NCBI RefSeq assembly: GCF_015234515.1
Contig: NZ_JADGMY010000028.1
Span: forward strand, 457,106-521,105
Direction of reading: 5' to 3'
Source of the DNA: Cellulomonas sp.
Lineage (GTDB): Bacteria > Actinomycetota > Actinomycetes > Actinomycetales > Cellulomonadaceae
Length of the DNA: 64,000 bases
Each line of letters opens with the position of its first letter. Within the stretch, counting starts at the first letter, position 1. The translations under genes and the position numbers were made by a program. The notes under the pieces are model-generated. The model made no database searches and was not told where the DNA came from. It saw nothing but the letters and a program-made list of their open reading frames with translations. Shown in pieces: positions 35,743-45,404 of the stretch.

Positions 35743-36580
35743 CGCGCCGACGCCCGACGACGTCGTCACGCACGGCCCCGACGGGGGCGTGCCCGCCGAC
35801 CTGCGCGACCGGCTCCTGGCCCTCGCCGCCGACACCGCGGCGCGGCCCCTGCTCGTGGCCCTGGACTTCGACGGCACGCTCGCCCCGCTCCAGGACGACC
35901 CGGCGGCCTCGCGCATCCTGCCCGCGGGCGTCGAGGTGCTCGCCTCGCTGGCGGGCCTGGACGGCGTCGCGCTGGCGCTGGTGTCCGGACGCGCGATGGC
36001 GGACCTGCACACGCTCGCCGAGGTGCCCCCGGGGACGTACCTGGTCGGCAGCCACGGCGTCGAACGTGCGCGCGTCACCCCGTTCGGCCTGGACCGCGAC
36101 GTCGTCGAGCTGACGCACGAGCAGGCGGACCTGCTCGCCGGCCTGGGGGCACGCGCGGCCGCGGTGGCGCGGGGTCGCGACGGCGTGTGGGTCGAGACCA
36201 AGCCGACGGCCGTGGTGGTGCACACGCGCCTCGCGGAGCCGCAGGACGCCGTGCCGGCCGAGGCCGAGGCCGTCGCGCTCGGCACCGAGCTGGGGGTGGG
36301 CACGCTGCACGGCAAGGACGTCGTGGAGCTGACCGTCCTGCGGGCGGACAAGGGGACGGCGCTGCAGGCGCTGCGCCACGAGCTGGGGGCCCCCGTCGTG
36401 CTGTACGCCGGTGACGACGTCACGGACGAGCACGCCTTCGCCGCCCTCGACCCGCAGGACGTGACGATCAAGGTCGGGCCGGGGACGACCGTCGCGCGTC
36501 ACCGCGTCGCGGACCCGGCGGCGGGAGTCGCCGCGCTGGCCGTGCTGCGCGACGCGCTCGAGCGGGCGTCGCGCGCCTGA
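35735..36580 (+). CDS. otsB: Trehalose-6-phosphate phosphatase OtsB
   Basis: OtsB dephosphorylates trehalose-6-phosphate. The 281-residue product is a HAD-type phosphatase: motif I DFDGTLAP (Asp nucleophile about 44), motif II VSGR, motif III LRADKG, motif IV GDDVTDEHAF, all intact. The first 25 residues are a variable extension. ATG at 35735 lies inside the end of otsA, implying coupled translation. Confidence 0.95.
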   Translation: MPDAPTPDDVVTHGPDGGVPADLRDRLLALAADTAARPLLVALDFDGTLAPLQDDPAASRILPAGVEVLASLAGLDGVALALVSGRAMADLHTLAEVPPGTYLVGSHGVERARVTPFGLDRDVVELTHEQADLLAGLGARAAAVARGRDGVWVETKPTAVVVHTRLAEPQDAVPAEAEAVALGTELGVGTLHGKDVVELTVLRADKGTALQALRHELGAPVVLYAGDDVTDEHAFAALDPQDVTIKVGPGTTVARHRVADPAAGVAALAVLRDALERASRA

Positions 36581-36642
36581 CGGACGGTCACGTGCACGGC
36601 ACGCTGCGTCCCGGGCCTGGTCCTGCCCCACGTGTCCTGTGC

Positions 36643-36780
36643 CATACTGTCCGCGACCGGGGGAGGTCCGACGGACCCCCCTCGTTCCGTGTCAGCGGAG
36701 ACACATGGGCTCAGCAGGCCCGCACCCGCGGACCTGCGTTGACACTCTTCACGACGGATCGTCCGGCACGTACCTGCCGG
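36643..36780 (+). promoter_or_regulatory. Promoter and structured leader of the MsiK-like gene
   Basis: A -10-like CATACT (36643-36648) is followed by three inverted repeats: GGTCC/GGACC with flanking GGG/CCC (36659-36681), GTGTC/GACAC (about 36690-36705), and CCGGCA/TGCCGG (36763-36768, 36775-36780), the last just before the ribosome binding site. No -35 box was clear. The leader of about 145 nt is unusually long for this window. Confidence 0.5.
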
Positions 36781-36798
36781 TGAAGGGAAAGTACAACC

Positions 36799-37923
<1,125 letters not shown>

Positions 37924-37940
37924 CACCCAGCACCACACGC

Positions 37941-37974
37941 AGAGGCGGGTCCGGCGCATGCCGGGCCCGCCTCT
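37941..37974 (+). terminator. Terminator after the MsiK-like gene
   Basis: A 15-bp stem (37941-37955 with 37960-37974, one G-T pair) with a 4-nt loop, starting 18 nt beyond the stop codon. Confidence 0.8.
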
Positions 37975-38033
37975 GGCGTCTCGTAGGCCAGGGGTCGCGG
38001 CAGGATGTCGCCAGGACCTGAGAAGATCTGTGC

Positions 38034-39335
38034 ATGAGCGTCACGGCACAACGCCTGCAGATCACGGCGGCGAACCCGGACCCCGCCCTCCTGGACCTGC
38101 CGTGGCACATCCCGCTGGAGGACTGGCCCTCGGAGACGCTGGCGGCCCTGCCGCGCGGCATCTCCCGGCACATCGTGCGGTTCGCGCGGCTGTCCGGGCG
38201 AGTGATCGCCATCAAGGAGATCGGCGAGACGGTCGCCTACCGGGAGTACGAGCTGCTGCGCCAGCTGCGCAAGCTCGACGTCCCGAGCGTCGAGCCCGTG
38301 GGGGTCATCACGGGACGTCGTTCACCCGAGGGCGAGCCGCTCGAGGCCGTGCTCATCACGCAGCACCTGAGCTTCTCGCTGCCGTACCGCGCCCTGTTCA
38401 GCCAGTCGCTGCGGCCCGACACGGCGACCCGCCTCATCGACGCCCTCGCCGTGCTCCTCGTGCGCCTGCACCTCGCGGGCTTCTACTGGGGCGACGTGTC
38501 GCTGTCGAACACGTTGTTCCGCCGCGACGCCGAGACGTTCGCCGCGTACCTGGTCGACGCGGAGACCGGCGACCTGCACGACGTCCTGACCCCCGGGCAG
38601 CGCGGGTACGACCTCGAGGTCGCGCGGGTCAACATCATCGGCGAGCTCATGGACCTGCAGGCCGGGGAGTTCCTCGACGAGGACGAGGACGCCGTCGGGA
38701 TCGGCGAGGCGCTCGTCGTGCGGTACGAGGAGCTGTGGCGTGCGCTGACCGAGACGGAGTCGTTCGGGTTCGGCGAGCGCTGGCGCGTGCAGGCCCGCAT
38801 CGACCGGCTCAACGACCTCGGGTTCGACGTGGGTGAGCTCGCCATCACGACGGACCTCGACGGCACGTCCGTGCGGATCCAGCCGAAGGTCGTCGACGCG
38901 GGCCACCACTCCCGTCGGCTCATGCGCCTGACGGGCCTGGACGTGCAGGAGAACCAGGCGCGGCGCCTGCTCAACGACCTCGACGAGTTCCGGGCCGCGA
39001 CGGACCGGCAGGCCGACGACGAGGCGTTCGTCGCCCACGACTGGTTGACCGACATCTTCGAGCCCGCGGTGCGCAGCGTGCCGCGCGAGCTGCGCGGCAA
39101 GCTCGAGCCCGCGCAGATCTACCACGAGCTGCTCGACCACCGCTGGTACCTCTCGCAGCAGCAGCACCGGGACGTCCCGATGCCCGAGGTCGCGGCGAGC
39201 TACGTCGACACCATCCTGCCGACGCGCCCCGACGAGCACGCCGTCCTGGGCACCCGGGCGGAGGACCTCCGCGACGGCGAGCCCGGCGCCGGCGGTGCCG
39301 ACGACGACTACGACCCGGATCAGGTCATCGGCTGA
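38034..39335 (+). CDS. DUF4032 family protein (kinase-like fold)
   Basis: The 433-residue product matches the actinobacterial DUF4032 family. The first half (about 40-200) resembles a lipopolysaccharide-kinase or aminoglycoside-phosphotransferase-like fold: IAIKEIGE (possible ATP-site Lys), EYELLRQL, LHLAGFYWGDVSLSNTLF with an Asp-x4-Asn pattern like a catalytic loop, and AYLVDAETGDL. The second half is the conserved DUF4032 C-terminal region. The C-terminus is Asp/Gly-rich. Whether it phosphorylates anything is unknown. ATG at 38034 without an evident ribosome binding site. Confidence 0.8.
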   Translation: MSVTAQRLQITAANPDPALLDLPWHIPLEDWPSETLAALPRGISRHIVRFARLSGRVIAIKEIGETVAYREYELLRQLRKLDVPSVEPVGVITGRRSPEGEPLEAVLITQHLSFSLPYRALFSQSLRPDTATRLIDALAVLLVRLHLAGFYWGDVSLSNTLFRRDAETFAAYLVDAETGDLHDVLTPGQRGYDLEVARVNIIGELMDLQAGEFLDEDEDAVGIGEALVVRYEELWRALTETESFGFGERWRVQARIDRLNDLGFDVGELAITTDLDGTSVRIQPKVVDAGHHSRRLMRLTGLDVQENQARRLLNDLDEFRAATDRQADDEAFVAHDWLTDIFEPAVRSVPRELRGKLEPAQIYHELLDHRWYLSQQQHRDVPMPEVAASYVDTILPTRPDEHAVLGTRAEDLRDGEPGAGGADDDYDPDQVIG

Positions 39336-39341
39336 CGCACA

Positions 39342-39369
39342 CCGAGGTCGAGCGCGAGCTCGACCTCGG
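39342..39369. terminator. Bidirectional terminator between DUF4032 gene and rlmB
   Basis: CCGAGGTCGAGC (39342-39353) and GCTCGACCTCGG (39358-39369) form a perfect 12-bp stem with a GCGA tetraloop, between convergent genes. Confidence 0.82.
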
Positions 39370-39389
39370 CGGCGCCGTCGGCGACGACG

Positions 39390-40388
39390 TCAGGCGCGCT
39401 GCCGGGCGACCTCGTACAGGGCGATGCCCGCCGCGACGCCCGCGTTGAGCGACTCCACGGCCGAGGCGATCGGGATCGAGACGATCGCGTCGCACTGCTC
39501 GCGCACGAGCCGTGACAGGCCCTTGCCCTCCGAGCCGACGACGAGCACCAGCGGGTCGGCGGCGAAGGGCAGGCCGCTGAGCGGCACGTCCCCGCCGGCG
39601 TCGAGCCCGACGACGAACACCCCGGCACGCCGGTAGTCCTGCAGGGCGCGTGTGAGGTTCGTGGCCCGTGCCACCGGCACGCGCGCCGCGGCACCGGCCG
39701 AGACCTTCCACGCCGACGCCGTCACGCCCGCAGCCCGGCGCTCCGGGACGAGGACGCCGTGGGCGCCGAACGCACCGGCGGACCGCAGCACGGCCCCCAG
39801 GTTGCGCGGGTCGGTGACGCCGTCGAGCGCCACGACGAGCGGAGCGGTCTGCGAGGCCTCGGCGGTGTCCAGCAGGTCGTCCGGGTCGAGGTACTCGTAC
39901 GGCGGCACCTGGATCGCGACGCCCTGGTGCACGGCGCCGTCGGTGAGCCGGTCGATCTCCGCGCGGCCGACCTCGAGCAGGGGGTACCCCGAGTCGGCGG
40001 CGATGGAGATGATCTCGCGCGTGCGGTCGTCCGCCTCGAGGCGGGCCGCCAGGTACACGGTCGCGACGGGGATGCCGGCGCGCAGCGCCTCGAGGACGGA
40101 GTTGCGCCCCGACACGATCTCGTGGGTGGAGCTGGTCTTGCCGCCACGCTTGCCCTGGGCGCCGCGTGCGGTGCGCGCCGACGGGCGACCCGAGCCGCCC
40201 GGCGCCTCCGCAGCCTTCTCGGCCGCGACCTTGCGCTTGTGGGCGACGTGGTACGGGCGGTCCTCCGCCTTGGGCGTCGGGCCCCTGCCCTCGAGCGCGC
40301 GGCGGCTGTGACCGCCGGTGCCGACGCGGGCACCCTTCTTGGATCCCGCCTTGCGGGTAGCGCCACGGCGCTGGGAGTTGCCGGCCAT
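39390..40388 (-). CDS. rlmB: 23S rRNA 2'-O-methyltransferase RlmB (SpoU family)
   Basis: RlmB methylates the ribose of a conserved guanosine in the 23S rRNA peptidyl-transferase region. The 332-residue product has a basic, Lys/Arg/Gly-rich N-terminal extension (about 1-85), the SpoU substrate-binding domain (IVSGRNSVLEALRAG), and the SPOUT knot with ALDGVTDPRNLGAVLRSA, LVVGSEGKGLSRLVRE and IPIASAVESLNAGVAAGIALYE, the three family motifs. ATG at 40388 overlaps the cysS stop (TGATG). The cysS-rlmB pair is conserved in actinobacteria. Confidence 0.95.
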   Translation of the reverse strand: MAGNSQRRGATRKAGSKKGARVGTGGHSRRALEGRGPTPKAEDRPYHVAHKRKVAAEKAAEAPGGSGRPSARTARGAQGKRGGKTSSTHEIVSGRNSVLEALRAGIPVATVYLAARLEADDRTREIISIAADSGYPLLEVGRAEIDRLTDGAVHQGVAIQVPPYEYLDPDDLLDTAEASQTAPLVVALDGVTDPRNLGAVLRSAGAFGAHGVLVPERRAAGVTASAWKVSAGAAARVPVARATNLTRALQDYRRAGVFVVGLDAGGDVPLSGLPFAADPLVLVVGSEGKGLSRLVREQCDAIVSIPIASAVESLNAGVAAGIALYEVARQRA

Positions 40389-41827
40389 CAGTCCTCCGAG
40401 TTGTCGGTCGCGGACGCGGCGAGCGTCCAGCGCGCGCCCGTCGGGGAGTCCTCCACGACGACGCCTGCAGCAGTGAGCCGGTCGCGGATCGCGTCGGCGG
40501 TGGCCCAGTCACGGGCAGCGCGCGCGGCAGCGCGCGCGTCGAGCTCCGCGCGGACGAGCGAGTCGAGGGCACGGTCCGTGCGGCTGTCGCCCCCGGTCGT
40601 GCTCCAGTGCGGCGAGCCCGGGTCGAGCCCCAGGACGTCGAGCATGCCGCGCAGCGTCACCATCGCACGGCGCGCGACGGCGTCGTCACCGGCCGCGAGC
40701 GCGGTGTTGCCGGCCCGCAGGGTCTCGTGGACGACCGCGAGCGCGGCGGGCACGTTGAGGTCGTCGTCGAGCGCGGCCGCGAACGGTGCCGGCAGGTCGA
40801 CCGCCGTCACCTCGTCGGGCGCCACGGCGCCCACCCGCTCGGTGGCGCGCTGCACGAACCCGGCGAGCCGCTCCCACGTCGCCTCGGCCTCGGCCAGGGT
40901 GTCGTCCGTCCACTCGAGCATCGAGCGGTACTGCACGGCCGTCAGCGCGTACCGGACGACGGCCGCGGGCGCCTTCTCGAGCACCGCGGTGACGAGCAGG
41001 CCGTTGCCGAGCGACTTGCTCATCTTGGCGCCGCCCTGGGTGACCCAGCCGTTGTGGAGCCAGTACTGCGCGAACCGGTAGCCGGCCGCACGCGACTGCG
41101 CCTGCTCGTTCTCGTGGTGCGGGAAGCGCAGGTCGAGCCCGCCACCGTGGATGTCGAACGCCTCGCCGAGGTACCGGTGGGCCATCGCGGAGCACTCGAG
41201 GTGCCAGCCCGGCCGGCCACGCCCGTACGGGGTCTCCCAGGACGCCGTGGCCGGCTCCCCGGGCTTCGACGACTTCCACAGCGCGAAGTCGTGCGGGTCG
41301 CGCTTGCCGGAGCCCGCGTCCTCGGGGACGTCGGTCATGTCGTCGACCCGCTGGTTGGTCAGCGAGCCGTACTCGGGCCAGGAGCGGACGTCGAAGTACA
41401 CGTCGCCAGGGCCGGCGGCGTAGGCGTGGCCGCGCTCGACGAGGCGGTCCATCAGCTCGAGCATCGCCGGGACGTGCGCGGTGGCCCGCGGCTCGTAGTC
41501 GGGCGGCACCACGCCGAGGGCGTCGTAGGCGGCGGTGAAGGCGCGTTCGTTGGCCAGGGCCCACGCCCACCACTCGACACCCGCCGCAGCGGCCTTCGCG
41601 AGGATCTTGTCGTCGATGTCGGTGACGTTGCGGATCACCGTGACACGCACGCCCTTGCGACGCAGCCAACGCACGAGCACGTCGAACGCGACGGCCGAGC
41701 GCACGTGGCCGACGTGCGGGGGCGCCTGCACCGTGGCACCGCACAGGTAGACGCCGACCTCGCCCTCGACGAGAGGGACGAAGTCACGCACCGACTGGGT
41801 GCCGCTGTCGAACAGCCGCAGGCTCAC
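40388..41827 (-). CDS. cysS: Cysteinyl-tRNA synthetase CysS
   Basis: CysS charges tRNA-Cys. The 479-residue product has the class I motifs: [16 protein letters not shown] (HIGH-type HVGH) and [11 protein letters not shown] (KMSKS), and the zinc-site residues [13 protein letters not shown] and HHENE. The full-length C-terminal anticodon-binding region (about 370-479) distinguishes it from MshC, the related mycothiol enzyme. Start GTG at 41827; TAGCCT at 41834-41839 lies six bases upstream, giving a leaderless transcript. Confidence 0.95.
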   Translation of the reverse strand: MSLRLFDSGTQSVRDFVPLVEGEVGVYLCGATVQAPPHVGHVRSAVAFDVLVRWLRRKGVRVTVIRNVTDIDDKILAKAAAAGVEWWAWALANERAFTAAYDALGVVPPDYEPRATAHVPAMLELMDRLVERGHAYAAGPGDVYFDVRSWPEYGSLTNQRVDDMTDVPEDAGSGKRDPHDFALWKSSKPGEPATASWETPYGRGRPGWHLECSAMAHRYLGEAFDIHGGGLDLRFPHHENEQAQSRAAGYRFAQYWLHNGWVTQGGAKMSKSLGNGLLVTAVLEKAPAAVVRYALTAVQYRSMLEWTDDTLAEAEATWERLAGFVQRATERVGAVAPDEVTAVDLPAPFAAALDDDLNVPAALAVVHETLRAGNTALAAGDDAVARRAMVTLRGMLDVLGLDPGSPHWSTTGGDSRTDRALDSLVRAELDARAAARAARDWATADAIRDRLTAAGVVVEDSPTGARWTLAASATDNSED

Positions 41828-41883
41828 GCGCCCAGGCTACCGGCGCGCGGGCTCGCGCCCGACCGCAGCGGGCGCCCACGCGC

Positions 41884-43122
41884 TCAGCCGACGCAGACGC
41901 CCTCGCCGCGGTACGTCGGCACGGTGGCCTCGACCCGCTCACCCCGCACGAGGTGCACGTGCGTGAAACGCTCCATCACCTCGCCGGCCTTGGCGTGGCG
42001 GAACCACACCCGGTCACCGATGCGCAGGTCCGCCCGGGCGGGCACGCGCAGCGGCGTCTGCACCTCGCCCGCACCCTCCCGCGGGCCCAGGCGCAGACCC
42101 GCGGGCCACACGGGTCGCGGCAGCCGGCTCGCGGAGGCGGGACCCGACGCGACGTAGCCGCCACCGAAGACGGTCGCCCACCCGTCACCGGGCACGCGGA
42201 CGACGTCGAGACCGAAGTAGGCAGCGGGGCGCGGCGCGAAGGCGCGGTAGCCGTCGAAGAGGGTCGGGACGAACAGGCCCGAGCCGGCCGTCACCTCCGT
42301 GACGCCCGGTGCTGACGCACTGACCTCGAGGCACCCGGTACCACCCGAGTTGACGAGCTCGAGGGCCCGGCCGAGCGCGTCGGAGACGGCGTCGACGACG
42401 TCCGTGCGCCGGCGCGCGAGCTCGCGCACCGACGCCCGCTTCACGAGCCGCACCGCGGCCGAGCTGTCCGGCAGCCCGGCGACCTGCGCCTCGTAGAACA
42501 TCACGCCCCGGACCTCGAGGCACCCGCGCCGCTCGACGGCGGTCGCGAGCGTCGCGACGTCGTCCGGCATGCGCACGGGTGAGCGGCGGACCCCGAGGTG
42601 GACCGTCAACGGGCCGCGACCGAGCCGCAGCGACGCGTCCACGTCGAGGCAGACCCGCAGCCGCCGCCCGTGGCGTCGTGCGGCTGCCGCGAGCAGGTCG
42701 GCCTGGGCGGTGTCGTCGACCATGAACGTCACCGCCCGCGCCGCGTCGGCGTCGGCGGCGATCGCGTCGACGGCCGCGGTGTCGACCGTCGGGTAGCCCA
42801 GCAGCACGTCACGCACGCCGTGCGCGACGAGCCACCGCGCCTCCGCGGCGGCGTACGCCATGACCCCGCCGAAGCCGGGCCGTGCGAGCACGTCCTCGAG
42901 CACGTGGCGCACCCGCACCGACTTGCTCGCGACACGGACGGGCGTGCCCCCGGCGCGCCGCAGGACGTCGTCCGTGTTCGCGTCGAGGGCGTCGAGGTCG
43001 ACGACGACCACCGGCGCGGGCAGGTGCGCCGTGGCCGCGTCGAGCCTCTGGCCGAGGGTGCGCGGGGCCACCCCGGGGGACCTCTCCGCGTCGCTGTGGC
43101 GGGTCGTCGTCGGGGCGGTCAT
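41884..43122 (-). CDS. PLP-dependent amino acid deaminase/aldolase-like protein (alanine racemase fold)
   Basis: The 412-residue product has the alanine-racemase N-terminal barrel of the D-threonine aldolase/D-serine dehydratase group: VVVDLDALDANTDDVLR and ASKSVRVRHV with the likely PLP Lys67, then CLDVDASLRLG, NSGGTGCLE and a C-terminal domain with FRHAKAGEVMERF, where the His may be a metal ligand. This profile is annotated amino acid deaminase/aldolase. ATG at 43122 is 13 nt after the tetR stop, so they are likely co-transcribed. The substrate is not predictable. Confidence 0.8.
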   Translation of the reverse strand: MTAPTTTRHSDAERSPGVAPRTLGQRLDAATAHLPAPVVVVDLDALDANTDDVLRRAGGTPVRVASKSVRVRHVLEDVLARPGFGGVMAYAAAEARWLVAHGVRDVLLGYPTVDTAAVDAIAADADAARAVTFMVDDTAQADLLAAAARRHGRRLRVCLDVDASLRLGRGPLTVHLGVRRSPVRMPDDVATLATAVERRGCLEVRGVMFYEAQVAGLPDSSAAVRLVKRASVRELARRRTDVVDAVSDALGRALELVNSGGTGCLEVSASAPGVTEVTAGSGLFVPTLFDGYRAFAPRPAAYFGLDVVRVPGDGWATVFGGGYVASGPASASRLPRPVWPAGLRLGPREGAGEVQTPLRVPARADLRIGDRVWFRHAKAGEVMERFTHVHLVRGERVEATVPTYRGEGVCVG

Positions 43123-43135
43123 GCCCGGTGCCTCG

Positions 43136-43840
43136 TCATGCCAGGGCAGACACCCCCGCCGGGACGGTCGGTGCGGCGAACGGGTGCACGTCGGCCGCGG
43201 GCTCGTCGGCCGCGGTGGTGCCCGTACCCAGCATGGCCGTCTCGTCGATCGGGACGGCGAGGGACGCGAGGTGCTCGGCGAACAGGCGCAGCCCCTGGTA
43301 GGCGGCGTCGTCGTCCCCGTCGACCAGCCACGCGAGCGAGAACCCGTCGATGGTCGCGATGATCGTGCGCGCCACGGTGTGGCGGGGCACACGCCACACG
43401 ATGCCGGCCGCGCGCTCCACCTCCTCGAGGAAGCGCTCGGCAGCCGCCCAGCTGACCACGTACTGGTCGACCCCGACCTGCCGGAGCTCGGGGTGACGCA
43501 ACGAGGTGGTGGTGAGCTCGTAGGTCAGCAGCTGCGGCCCGCGCGTGGCCCGGATGTTCGACCAGAGCTCCTCGAGGACCCCCAGGACGAGGTCGCGCGC
43601 CGGTGCGGACTCCGGCATCTCGGCGACGCCACGACCGAGGTTGCGCTCGGTGATGGTGTGAGCCATCGCACGCAGGAGCTCGTCCTTGTCGCGGAAGCAG
43701 TAGTGGACGACGCCCAACGACACGCCCGCTTCCGCGGCGACGGCGCGCACCGTGGCACCGTCGATGCCCTCACGACTCGCGACACTGAGTGCTGCTTCGA
43801 TGAGCTGCTCACGGCGCTCGGCAACCGGCAGACGGTTCAT
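43136..43840 (-). CDS. TetR-family regulator
   Basis: The 234-residue product has an N-terminal helix-turn-helix (about 8-55; REQLIEAALSVASREG, VRAVAAEAGVSLGVVHYCFRD) of BetI-like type and an all-helical ligand domain. ATG at 43840 has AGGAGG upstream. It is divergent from the sugar-lactone oxidase gene and lies upstream of the aldolase-like gene. A perfect 8-bp inverted repeat overlaps its own predicted -35, consistent with autoregulation. Confidence 0.88.
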   Translation of the reverse strand: MNRLPVAERREQLIEAALSVASREGIDGATVRAVAAEAGVSLGVVHYCFRDKDELLRAMAHTITERNLGRGVAEMPESAPARDLVLGVLEELWSNIRATRGPQLLTYELTTTSLRHPELRQVGVDQYVVSWAAAERFLEEVERAAGIVWRVPRHTVARTIIATIDGFSLAWLVDGDDDAAYQGLRLFAEHLASLAVPIDETAMLGTGTTAADEPAADVHPFAAPTVPAGVSALA

Positions 43841-43918
43841 GGCTTCCTCCTAGCGGACGCATCGCCACACACCCCCCCGGGTGCGGTCATATGCGTCTTC
43901 GGGATCATCTCATCGGTT

Positions 43919-43938
43919 GTCTTGACGATAGTCAAGAC
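43919..43938. promoter_or_regulatory. Palindromic operator candidate between tetR and lactone oxidase
   Basis: GTCTTGAC (43919-43926) and GTCAAGAC (43931-43938) are perfect 8-bp arms around GATA. On the minus strand the palindrome contains TTGACT, 17 nt from TGAGAT, the likely tetR promoter; on the plus strand TTGACT (43949-43954), 17 nt, GATCCT (43972-43977) precedes the oxidase gene. Confidence 0.75.
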
Positions 43939-43983
43939 TTTCGTGCACTTGACTTGGACACTCGCCCAGCCGATCCTGCGAAG

Positions 43984-45324
43984 ATGGGAGCACGTCGTGC
44001 CGGACGACCGGCCGGCTCGTGGCAGAACTGGGCTCGCACGCAACGCGCGAACCCGCGCAGGGTGGCACGTCCGCGCGACGTCGGCGAGCTCGTCCAGGAG
44101 GTGGGCGCGGCGACGGCCGCCGGGACCCGCCTGCGGGCCGTCGGTGCAGGCCACTCGTTCACGGGCGCCGCCGTGACCGACGGCGTCCACGTCCATCTGG
44201 ACGCCCTGGCGGGGTTCGAACGGGTCGTCACGCGCCCGGACGGCTCCGCGCTCGTGACGGTCGGCGCGGGCATCCGGCTCGCCGCCCTGAACGCCGGGCT
44301 CGCCGCCCGCGGCCTGGCCCTGCGCAACCTCGGGGACATCGACGCCCAGTCCCTGGCGGGCGCCATCAGCACCGGCACGCACGGCACCGGTGCGCGGCTC
44401 GGCGGGCTCGCGACACAGGTCGTCGGCTGCCGTGTCGTCACCGGAACGGGTGACGTGCTCGACGTCTCGCCCGAGCAGGATCCCGACGTCTTCGAGCTCG
44501 CGCGCCTGGGGCTGGGGACGGCGGGCGTCCTGGCGTCCGTCACGCTGGAGGCGGTGCCCTCGTTCCGACTGCTGGCCCGGGAGGAGCCCTCGAGCCTGCA
44601 CGAGGTCCTCGAACGGCTCGACGCCCTCGTCGACGGCAACGAGCACTTCGAGTTCTTCTGGTTCCCCCACACCGACCGCGTGCTCAGCAAGCGCAACAAC
44701 CGCGCGACGGACGACGAGGACCGCCCGCTGTCCCCGCTGCGTCACCTCGTCGACGACGAGCTGCTGTCCAACGGGGTCTTCACCCTGACCAACAGGGTCG
44801 CCACCGCGCGGCCGACCCTCGTCCCCCGCCTCAACGCCCTCGCCAGCCGCGCGCTCACCGCGCGGACCTACACCGGCGCGTCGGCCGACGTGTTCGTCTC
44901 CCCGCGTCGCGTCAGGTTCCGCGAGATGGAGTACGCGGTCCCGCGCGAGCACGTGCCCGACGTCCTGCGCGAGGTCGACGCGTGGCTGCGCACGACGGGC
45001 GACCCGGTCCCCTTCCCCGTGGAGGTGCGCTTCGCCGCGCCCGACGACCTGTGGCTGTCGACCGCCCACGGCCGCGCGACGGGGTACGTGGCGGTGCACC
45101 AGTACCACCGCATGCCGTACCGCCGGTACTTCGACGCCGTCGAGCGGATCGTCGCGCAGGTCGACGGGCGGCCCCACTGGGGCAAGCTGCACGGGCTCGA
45201 CCACACCCGCCTGGCGGAGCTGTACCCGCGCATGCCGGACGTGCGCCGGGTCCGCGCCCGCGTCGACCCCGCCGGCACGTTCCGCAACGCCTACGTCGAC
45301 CAGGTGCTCGGGCCGCCGGCCTGA
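43984..45324 (+). CDS. FAD-linked sugar-1,4-lactone oxidase (arabinono/gulonolactone type)
   Basis: The 446-residue product belongs to the VAO-type FAD oxidoreductases of the L-gulono/D-arabinono-1,4-lactone oxidase group. The FAD domain has RPRDVGELV, VGAGHSFTGAAVTDGV and ISTGTHGTG; the C-terminal ALO domain ends with RPHWGKLHGLD and DPAGTFRNAYVDQ, where HWGK is the family signature. The covalent-flavin His could be the one in VGAGHSF. ATG at 43984 follows GATCCT by six bases, giving a leaderless start. The product may oxidise an aldonolactone or an alditol. Confidence 0.85.
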   Translation: MGARRAGRPAGSWQNWARTQRANPRRVARPRDVGELVQEVGAATAAGTRLRAVGAGHSFTGAAVTDGVHVHLDALAGFERVVTRPDGSALVTVGAGIRLAALNAGLAARGLALRNLGDIDAQSLAGAISTGTHGTGARLGGLATQVVGCRVVTGTGDVLDVSPEQDPDVFELARLGLGTAGVLASVTLEAVPSFRLLAREEPSSLHEVLERLDALVDGNEHFEFFWFPHTDRVLSKRNNRATDDEDRPLSPLRHLVDDELLSNGVFTLTNRVATARPTLVPRLNALASRALTARTYTGASADVFVSPRRVRFREMEYAVPREHVPDVLREVDAWLRTTGDPVPFPVEVRFAAPDDLWLSTAHGRATGYVAVHQYHRMPYRRYFDAVERIVAQVDGRPHWGKLHGLDHTRLAELYPRMPDVRRVRARVDPAGTFRNAYVDQVLGPPA

Positions 45325-45404
45325 CGGGCGCCTGTCGAGGTTTCAGGCGAACGAGCGACCCGCCCCGCCTGGTCAGCGAGGCGATCCGGCGTCAGGCTGG
45401 CCCG

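Noticed and set aside
40388..41827. MshC (mycothiol cysteine ligase) instead of CysS
   Set aside because: The product is full length with the C-terminal anticodon region and sits next to rlmB, as cysS does.
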